Notes under the pieces: generated by a model | What the model was told of the DNA's origin: nothing | The model's input: only the letters and a program-made list of their open reading frames with translations | Databases searched by the model: none | Position numbers and translations under genes: made by a program | Part shown: in pieces, positions 4,694 through 9,244 of the stretch | Layout of the letters: each line of letters starts with the position of its first letter | Position numbering within the stretch: position 1 is the stretch's first letter | NCBI GenBank assembly: GCA_031267375.1 | Contig: JAIRZE010000082.1 | Span: 1-9,244 of the forward strand | From: Rickettsiales bacterium | GTDB lineage: Bacteria; Pseudomonadota; Alphaproteobacteria; Rs-D84 | Length of the DNA stretch: 9,244 nucleotides | Reading direction: 5' to 3'

Positions 4694-4750
4694 AATCCCT
4701 GCAATCCCACCACAATAAAATACCCCGCCAGGGGTGTTTTTATTTGGGCG
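4694..4750 (+). repeat. Duplicated tRNA-Lys 3' end plus terminator
   Basis: Matches 4520-4576 at 54 of 57 positions: the 3' T-loop and stem, 3' acceptor strand, CCA, and the whole terminator. One change (C to T at 4721) turns a C-G pair in the terminator stem into a T-G pair, and another is in the loop. It ends 22 bp before the end of the minus-strand hydrolase gene, where the hairpin could also serve as its terminator, though the T-run on that strand is short. Confidence 0.88.
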
Positions 4751-4771
4751 AGCAGGGCCCGCCCGCACTTC

Positions 4772-5710
4772 CTATATATTATTTGACACAAACGACATTA
4801 TCGCAGTGTGCATTTGCGTCAAGGCCGGTTCTTCCACCGGATAATGCCCGCCGTTCATCAGCACAACTATATCCACGGGAACTTTTTTTATCCTATCCAG
4901 AAACGGCTCGCTTAAATTCAGCGGACTCCACCGATCTTTTTCAGGTTGGGTCAGCAGAATCGGGCACACCGCAAAGTCTTCGGGCCGCGTACTGGCCGGC
5001 GGATAGCAATAGCTTTCCAGAAATTTCATAGTCGCGGAATTTCCCGCAGATGTCTTGTCCCTTAAAAACACCCGCATAGCTTTTTCATCGTTGCACAGCG
5101 CCGACATTTTTGACGCGAAATTCATTTTCATCTTCATCCGCCCCAGGCCCAATTTGCACAAAATCTTGGTCATTGGAATCGCCACGCGGCTCATAATAAT
5201 ATTCCGAGTCGTGGCGTCCCGCACCCTTTGATCCGCCTGGTTCAGAAAAGTCATTCCGATAATTCCCCGCACCTTTTTATTCTTTGCGGCGATATGATAA
5301 GTTTCCATTCCGCCAGCGCTGAGTCCGTACAGAAAAATCGGACGATTGTCCCGCGCCCGCTCTTGCTCTATATAATCATTTCCGCATTGCACCCAGTCGT
5401 CATAAGATATAAGCGCGCCTTTTTTCACCTGGGTCAGGCCGTATGTCGGCATATCCAGCGCGATTACTTCCAGCCCGCTTTTTGCAAGCGGCCCGCCCAG
5501 TATCATAGACAGCTGGCGGCCGTTCGTTCCGACGCCGTGCAGCATTATGACCTTTGCTTTGGCCTTTGGATTTCTGAAACAGTCCAAGTGGATTTTATTG
5601 CCGTTCCAATCCCACCATTCTTCTGTTGGGGAAAATTCTTTTGTGAAATGATATTTCGCCGGCAGAAATTTTTGAATTTCTTTCCAAGCGGATTGTTCGC
5701 TGTAATTCAT
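4772..5710 (-). CDS. Alpha/beta-hydrolase (putative lysophospholipase/esterase type)
   Basis: A serine hydrolase of 312 residues. The catalytic machinery is complete: an oxyanion-hole HGVGTNGR (58-65), nucleophile elbow GLSAGG (129-134) with S131, acid D259 in QPEKDRWSP, and base H289 in GGHYPVEEP. A helical cap is likely between residues about 165 and 240. There is no signal peptide, so it should be cytosolic. The substrate cannot be read from the sequence; MLHG plus ALDMPTYGLT is typical of monoacylglycerol lipase or lysophospholipase relatives. AAGGAT (5716-5721) lies 5 nt before the ATG, and a TATAAT lies about 24 nt upstream, suggesting its own promoter after the ABC exporter gene. It might still act with the exporter and the other hydrolase encoded upstream on the same strand. 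Confidence 0.9.
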   Translation of the reverse strand: MNYSEQSAWKEIQKFLPAKYHFTKEFSPTEEWWDWNGNKIHLDCFRNPKAKAKVIMLHGVGTNGRQLSMILGGPLAKSGLEVIALDMPTYGLTQVKKGALISYDDWVQCGNDYIEQERARDNRPIFLYGLSAGGMETYHIAAKNKKVRGIIGMTFLNQADQRVRDATTRNIIMSRVAIPMTKILCKLGLGRMKMKMNFASKMSALCNDEKAMRVFLRDKTSAGNSATMKFLESYCYPPASTRPEDFAVCPILLTQPEKDRWSPLNLSEPFLDRIKKVPVDIVVLMNGGHYPVEEPALTQMHTAIMSFVSNNI

Positions 5711-5734
5711 AATTAATCCTTTTAGTTCGGAATA

Positions 5735-5740
5735 ATTATA
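5735..5740 (-). promoter_or_regulatory. -10 box of the alpha/beta-hydrolase gene
   Basis: A perfect TATAAT on the minus strand, 24 nt before the ATG. No good -35 is visible at 16-18 bp; TTGGCG at 20 bp is the nearest candidate. Confidence 0.4.
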
Positions 5741-5799
5741 GTTTGTTTTATGGGCCGCCGCGCCAAGAAGATATTCTTAATTGTTAATTGCTTTTATGA

Positions 5800-5857
5800 C
5801 CCATACCCCGGCGCTTCGCGCCACCCCAGAGCAGGAGGGGAACTTTCACCGAGTTTA
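5800..5857. repeat. GC-rich intergenic repeat after the ABC exporter stop codon
   Basis: It contains a GGCGC-TTC-GCGCC hairpin (5810-5822) and a CCCC/GGGG pair, and ends with a block (5836-5857) closely similar to 9189-9212 (AGGGGAA, then CACCGAG, then TTTATT). On the minus strand it begins at the TAA of the exporter gene. It resembles common GC-rich bacterial repeats but has no T-run for a terminator. The remaining 5741-5799 holds nothing I recognise. Confidence 0.6.
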
Positions 5858-7675
5858 TTCTGCGGAATGTTTTTCTTTGCTTTTTTTGAATTGAATGTCG
5901 CGCAGCTTTTTATACTCTCCGCCTGCCGCCACCAATTCAGCGTCCGTGCCGCGTTCCACAATCTTTCCATCTTTCACTACGCAGATTTGATCCGCGTCCA
6001 GAATAGTACTCAGCCGGTGCGCGATGACGAATGTAGTCCGCCCAGCCATCAATGTTTTCAACGCGCTTTGAATCAATTTTTCAGACTGAGTATCCAGCGC
6101 GCTGGTCGCCTCGTCCAGCAATAAAATCGGAGAATCTTTCAGAACCGCGCGCGCAATCGCTATGCGCTGTTTCTGGCCGCCTGACAATAATGCGCCCCTT
6201 TCCCCCACATTGGTGTTATATTTCTTTGGCAGCCCCATTATAAATTCGTGCGCGTTTGCCATTTTCGCAGCCGCTTCCACCTGGGCCTGGGTCGCGTTCG
6301 GCATACCGTATTTTATATTATCCGCAACGCTGCCGTTGAAAAGGAATACATCCTGGGAAACCTCTGCAATATTTTTGCGCAGCGAATTCAAGGTATATTT
6401 CTTTATATCCTTGCCGTTGATTAAAATCTTGCCCTTTTGCGGCTCGTAAAATCTTTCTATCAGATTAAATACCGTGGTTTTGCCGCCGCCACTTGGCCCG
6501 ACCAAAGCGCAGACTGTTCCCGGCGCCACAGTCAGATCTATGCCGCGGATAACCTGGCCGTCCGCAGTATTGTACGCGAAATGCACATTTTCCAACTTTA
6601 CGCTCATTTTTCCAGTCGGTAAGGCAACCGCGCCCGGCGCGTCTTTAATTTCCGGCGGAGTGTCCAGGAAATCAAATAAAACCTCGCCCGCTATTAATCC
6701 GTGCTGGATCCCGCCGTTCGTGCTTGTGATATTTTTCGCAGGTTTGTACGCCGCGGTCAAGGCCAGCAAAAACGCCGTAAAGTCGCCGGTCGTTATAGCG
6801 CCCGAACTGATAAAATGCCCGCCGAATATAAGGGCCATACACAATCCGACTGAAATCATCAATTCCAAAATCGGGGACTGGATAGACGCCGCCTGAGTAT
6901 TCTTGTACGAATTGCGCATAGAATCGTCCAACGCGCGCCCGAACTTGTCCGTTTCAACGTCTTCGTTTCCGAACGCCTGAATAGTCTTCATCCCGTGCAT
7001 AGTTTGATTCAAGTGCTGGGACACATCATTCGCAATCGCAAATGATTCGCGCGATAATTTCCGGCGCCGCCGAGTAATCAAAACCATAGGAATCATAATC
7101 GCCGGCACCAGGAACAACAGCACCGCGCACATCTGGGGCGCATACCACAGCATCAAAGCCAACATCATCGCCAATGTCGCGACATTTTGAACTATGCTGA
7201 TAATAGTCCCCGTGACCAGGCCCAGAACCGCGCCGGCCTGGATATTGAAATAGTTCAAATGCTGGCCGATTCCGCCGCCATAAAACCGCGATATGTTCAT
7301 ACGCACGATATGACGATAAATGCGCTTTTGCAGACTTGCGGATGCCAGAAGCCCAGCCTTGGTCATAATCAAGTCTTTGGCATAAGTAAACGCGCCCTTT
7401 GCCCCGAACGCCGCGATGATTTGCAGCCCAATAATATACAGCGCGGCCATACTTTTTTCAATAAACGCGCTGTCAATAACCTGCTTTACCAGAGTTATAG
7501 TAAAGGCTTCCGCGCCTGCGGCTATGATAGTGCAGACAATACCCAGCGCCAGCAATTTCCATTGCGGCTTTCCGATTTCGCGCCAGATGCGTCCGTACAA
7601 AGCCCATTTTATCTGGACATTTTTATCCGTCGGCTTGAAGAAGTCTTTGATTTGTTTTTTTATTTTTTTAAGCAT
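5855..7675 (-). CDS. ABC exporter half-transporter, MsbA-like
   Basis: A 606-residue fused membrane and ATPase protein that works as a homodimer in the inner membrane. Six hydrophobic segments (about 39-61, 76-96, 150-175, 180-200, 270-290 and 295-311) form the type IV exporter domain. The ATPase has Walker A GPSGGGKTT (393-401), Q-loop Q441, signature LSGGQ (498-502), Walker B ILLLDE with catalytic E522, D-loop SALD and switch H553. MsbA flips lipid A core across the inner membrane. The overall layout and NBD fit MsbA or a related lipid/peptide exporter, but the substrate is not readable. It lies between two alpha/beta-hydrolase genes on the same strand, 31 nt after the stop of the upstream one. 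No Shine-Dalgarno is present, yet a consensus -35 overlaps the upstream stop and a -10 ends 6 nt before the ATG. Confidence 0.95.
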   Translation of the reverse strand: MLKKIKKQIKDFFKPTDKNVQIKWALYGRIWREIGKPQWKLLALGIVCTIIAAGAEAFTITLVKQVIDSAFIEKSMAALYIIGLQIIAAFGAKGAFTYAKDLIMTKAGLLASASLQKRIYRHIVRMNISRFYGGGIGQHLNYFNIQAGAVLGLVTGTIISIVQNVATLAMMLALMLWYAPQMCAVLLFLVPAIMIPMVLITRRRRKLSRESFAIANDVSQHLNQTMHGMKTIQAFGNEDVETDKFGRALDDSMRNSYKNTQAASIQSPILELMISVGLCMALIFGGHFISSGAITTGDFTAFLLALTAAYKPAKNITSTNGGIQHGLIAGEVLFDFLDTPPEIKDAPGAVALPTGKMSVKLENVHFAYNTADGQVIRGIDLTVAPGTVCALVGPSGGGKTTVFNLIERFYEPQKGKILINGKDIKKYTLNSLRKNIAEVSQDVFLFNGSVADNIKYGMPNATQAQVEAAAKMANAHEFIMGLPKKYNTNVGERGALLSGGQKQRIAIARAVLKDSPILLLDEATSALDTQSEKLIQSALKTLMAGRTTFVIAHRLSTILDADQICVVKDGKIVERGTDAELVAAGGEYKKLRDIQFKKSKEKHSAE

Positions 7676-7681
7676 ATATAA

Positions 7682-7710
7682 AGTGTAGCTGCAATTCTCG
7701 CGAGTGTCAA
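7682..7710 (-). promoter_or_regulatory. Promoter of the ABC exporter, probably leaderless
   Basis: On the minus strand, consensus TTGACA (7705-7710) contains the TGA stop of the upstream hydrolase gene. A 17-bp spacer leads to TACACT (7682-7687), which ends 6 nt before the ATG at 7675. This predicts a transcript starting on or near the start codon. No Shine-Dalgarno is visible. Confidence 0.65.
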
Positions 7711-8654
7711 GCCGTGTGTTCGGCGGACCATTTCTTCATTCGCAAGTGTTTTATCAGCGTCAGCACCGCCGCATAGTCTTTATAAGAATCCATAAACGAA
7801 TGCTTGCTTTCCGGGAAATTCACATACTTGAATTTTCCCGCGTTTTCCATTTTATGATCTATCATCTTGCGATATACTTCATAGTGCGCAGCAGCTGGCG
7901 CACGGCGATCTTTGCCACCCGCTACAAACACCGTATGATGACGCCATTTTTCCATTTGATCCAAAGAATAAGTTTTCGGATCCAGGACCGGCGGATAAAA
8001 TGAGATATGGGTATTGACGGGATCCGGATTGCTGGGCGAATTAAACGACACCGGCGTCTTTGCGAATTCTTCCTTGGAAATGTGCGACAATCCGTGCTTC
8101 ATACGATACGATCGCCAGACATTGTCGGTGCTTTCCTGGGAAGCAAAAGGCCCAAACAATGCGGCCATTGCGAAATTATGCTTTTTATTATTTTCGGCAA
8201 GATCATTGAAGTATTCTATTGTTCCGCGCGCGGCCATAGAATGAGAAACTATCGCGGTCCATTTGCCGGCTACCTGTTCGGATATTTCGTTCAAGCCGCG
8301 CGTGATGACGGCAATATATTCTAAATAAGTCTGCTTGTCAGCGTCTTCCTTTGACAGTTCCATTTTGAAATCGCCAAAAAAATGGTTCAACGCATAGACA
8401 TTATAGTTATGGTGCAGCGACCAAAGGCGGACTACGCGCATCAGCGGATCTATGTTCGTGTTGCTGGCCATTCCGGGCAATAAAACTATGTTTCCGCAGG
8501 GGTGCTCGCTGATTTTATAGTGCGTTATGCTGCCGCCCAAATTTGTCGCGGTTTCACTGGAAAAATTGTTTTTTGTTATATCTGAATTCCGTTCTATGGA
8601 TTCTAAAAGCTCACGCGTGTTTTCTGGTATTTTATGTAAATAATCGGGTTTCAT
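7707..8654 (-). CDS. Alpha/beta-hydrolase fold protein with non-canonical nucleophile elbow
   Basis: A 315-residue protein of alpha/beta-hydrolase layout. VLLPGMASN (57-65) is the expected oxyanion-hole strand-loop. The nucleophile elbow reads SHSMAA (137-142) with S139, so the usual glycines of GxSxG are Ser and Ala. The acid is probably D249 in VAGGKDRRAP and the base H285 in ESKHSFMDS. The triad order and spacing are intact, so it is probably active, though this is untested. There is no signal peptide and the substrate is unknown. AAAGGA (8668-8673) lies 13 nt before the ATG, a long gap. A good promoter is just upstream. It is transcribed towards the ABC exporter gene and divergently from rpsU. 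Confidence 0.88.
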   Translation of the reverse strand: MKPDYLHKIPENTRELLESIERNSDITKNNFSSETATNLGGSITHYKISEHPCGNIVLLPGMASNTNIDPLMRVVRLWSLHHNYNVYALNHFFGDFKMELSKEDADKQTYLEYIAVITRGLNEISEQVAGKWTAIVSHSMAARGTIEYFNDLAENNKKHNFAMAALFGPFASQESTDNVWRSYRMKHGLSHISKEEFAKTPVSFNSPSNPDPVNTHISFYPPVLDPKTYSLDQMEKWRHHTVFVAGGKDRRAPAAAHYEVYRKMIDHKMENAGKFKYVNFPESKHSFMDSYKDYAAVLTLIKHLRMKKWSAEHTA

Positions 8655-8685
8655 AGTGTTTCTGCAATCCTTTCATCGTGTCCTG

Positions 8686-8713
8686 ATTTTACACAAGATT
8701 CCGCCAGTGTCAA
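8686..8713 (-). promoter_or_regulatory. Promoter of the upstream alpha/beta-hydrolase
   Basis: TTGACA (8708-8713), a 16-bp spacer and TAAAAT (8686-8691) on the minus strand match the sigma-70 consensus at 6/6 and 5/6. Transcription would start near 8679, giving an untranslated leader of about 25 nt. Confidence 0.75.
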
Positions 8714-8741
8714 TTTTTTTTATAGAGCGCCATAAGACTAT

Positions 8742-8813
8742 GGACAAAAGGTCAGATGGACAAATGGACATTCTGCTTGGCTTTTGTCCATCTGTCCATT
8801 TGTCCTTTTGTCC
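8742..8813 (-). repeat. 72-bp palindromic element, copy 2
   Basis: Left arm 8742-8770, loop 8771-8784 and right arm 8785-8813, the same 29+14+29 layout as in ligA. The arms match at 26 of 29 positions, a better palindrome than copy 1. It lies between the -35 boxes of the divergent hydrolase and rpsU promoters and directly abuts the latter. On the minus strand it reads GQKDKWTDGQ through CPSDLLS without a stop, in the frame used in ligA. Confidence 0.9.
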
Positions 8814-8842
8814 TTGCATTATCTGAAAAAATGGTTTATATT
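8814..8842 (+). promoter_or_regulatory. rpsU promoter
   Basis: TTGCAT (8814-8819), a 17-bp spacer and TATATT (8837-8842) give a start near 8849, with a leader of about 37 nt. The -35 begins at the base after the 72-bp palindrome. Confidence 0.7.
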
Positions 8843-8885
8843 TGCGGAATTGAAACACAGATTTCCCAAAGGGGGTGAATAAACT

Positions 8886-9092
8886 ATGGTTAAAGTTCTT
8901 GTCCGTGATAATAATGTAGAGCAAGCCCTGCGCGTTGCCAAACGGAAATCCCAGAAAGAGGGTTTATATCGCGAATCCAAAGAGCGTCAGCGTTATGAAA
9001 AGCCGACGACTATGCGTAAACGGTTGAAAGAAGAATCCGTCCGCAATGAAAAAAAGCGCCAGTCAAAACAGAGAATGGTGTTTGGATTCTAA
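8886..9092 (+). CDS. rpsU: 30S ribosomal protein bS21
   Basis: A small basic protein of the 30S subunit platform that helps mRNA selection near the anti-Shine-Dalgarno. The 68 residues begin MVKVLVRDNNVEQALRV, the diagnostic S21 start, followed by KEGLYRESKERQRYEKPT (24-41) and a basic tail. The length is normal. A very strong Shine-Dalgarno AAGGGGGTGA (8869-8878) matches the ideal AAGGAGGTGA at 9 of 10 positions and lies 7 nt before the ATG, fitting a highly expressed gene. It is monocistronic. The last four codons and the stop lie within a large perfect inverted repeat that also forms the terminator. Confidence 0.97.
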   Translation: MVKVLVRDNNVEQALRVAKRKSQKEGLYRESKERQRYEKPTTMRKRLKEESVRNEKKRQSKQRMVFGF

Positions 9093-9133
9093 AAAAACGC
9101 TGGCCCAGGCCAGCGTTTTTTTAGAATCCAAAC
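9080..9133. terminator. rpsU terminator within a 54-bp perfect inverted repeat
   Basis: Two 25-bp arms (9080-9104 and 9109-9133) pair without mismatch around CCAG. The core stem CGCTGGC/GCCAGCG with seven A before and seven T after is a strong bidirectional intrinsic terminator. The outer part repeats in inverse orientation the last codons and stop of rpsU, which a terminator does not need. Confidence 0.92.
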
Positions 9134-9212
9134 CACCCAGCGCAGCGTGGTGAGAGCGCGTCAGCGCGAATTCCCCTTTCCCCCGGAAAGGGGAATTTAC
9201 ACCGAGCTTTAT
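9134..9212. repeat. Intergenic palindromic repeat cluster
   Basis: An ACCAC/GTGGT hairpin overlaps the left edge. AGCGCGTCAGCGCG (9155-9168) is identical to 2391-2404. A perfect 12-bp hairpin AATTCCCCTTTC/GAAAGGGGAATT (9169-9197) follows, and then CACCGAG and CTTTATT, shared with 5843-5857. No ORF is seen. Confidence 0.7.
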
Positions 9213-9240
9213 TTTCCTTGTTCCTGTTCCTTGTTCCTTT
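9213..9240. repeat. TTCCTTG/TTCCTG tandem tract at the right edge
   Basis: About three and a half units of TTCCTTG or TTCCTG lead into a T-run and the window end. It resembles the TTCCTG stretch in the loop of the ligA element and could be the start of another palindrome, but it is cut off. Confidence 0.4.
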
Positions 9241-9244
9241 TTTT

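Noticed and set aside
4337..4768. 143-codon minus-strand ORF containing GIRTLDPMIKSHLLYQLSY
   Set aside because: This is antisense of tRNA-Lys and its duplicated 3' end, a well-known spurious protein from complement tRNA sequence.
5228..5716. 162-codon plus-strand ORF, and similar plus-strand ORFs over ligA, fabI, the hydrolases and the ABC exporter
   Set aside because: They are shadows opposite well-supported genes, with no conserved domains.
8673..8924. 83-codon minus-strand ORF
   Set aside because: It runs antisense into rpsU and through both promoters. Its central part is only the translated 72-bp repeat, so it is not listed as a gene.
1..9244. CRISPR array or complete insertion sequence
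   Set aside because: No regularly spaced identical repeats with unique spacers, and no transposase-like ORF on either strand.

Overview
The window looks like part of a bacterial chromosome, most likely from an uncultured alphaproteobacterium. The evidence is the style of LigA, FabI and bS21, the MsbA-like exporter, tRNA genes with encoded CCA, and several palindromic repeats of a kind seen in host-associated alphaproteobacteria. This placement is inferred from protein character only.

Layout from left to right. (1) Minus strand: the first 416 codons of NAD-dependent DNA ligase (ligA, cut by the window edge). Upstream of it is fabI, the enoyl-ACP reductase, with its own promoter and terminator. 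(2) Plus strand: tRNA-Asn(GTT), followed by an AT-rich accessory islet of about 1.3 kb. The islet carries direct repeats of the tRNA 3' end, five copies of GGTTCGTAAA, an unrecognised 104-residue ORF and a TfoX-N family gene bracketed by two copies of a 20-bp perfect palindrome. (3) Minus strand: a SpoU/TrmH-type RNA 2'-O-methyltransferase. (4) Plus strand: tRNA-Lys(TTT), whose 3' end plus terminator is duplicated 174 bp downstream. (5) Minus strand, in transcription order from right to left: an alpha/beta-hydrolase with an unusual nucleophile elbow, an MsbA-like ABC exporter and a second alpha/beta-hydrolase. (6) Plus strand: rpsU (bS21), divergent from the hydrolase/ABC group, ending in a 54-bp near-perfect palindrome and more repeat DNA.

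The genes are mostly ordinary housekeeping functions: DNA ligation, fatty acid synthesis, translation, RNA modification and lipid-type export. The interest lies in the DNA between and inside them. A 72-bp palindromic element (29-bp arms, 14-bp loop) sits in frame inside ligA, seven residues before the catalytic lysine. A second copy with the same architecture lies between the divergent promoters at 8.7-8.8 kb. This resembles the in-frame palindromic elements of Rickettsia. Three genes that lack a Shine-Dalgarno sequence (ligA, the TfoX gene, the ABC exporter) each have a -10 box exactly 6 nt before the ATG, which predicts leaderless mRNAs; the other recognised genes have Shine-Dalgarno sequences. 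Three gene 3' ends (tRNA-Asn, tRNA-Lys, rpsU) are duplicated directly or inversely next to repeat DNA.
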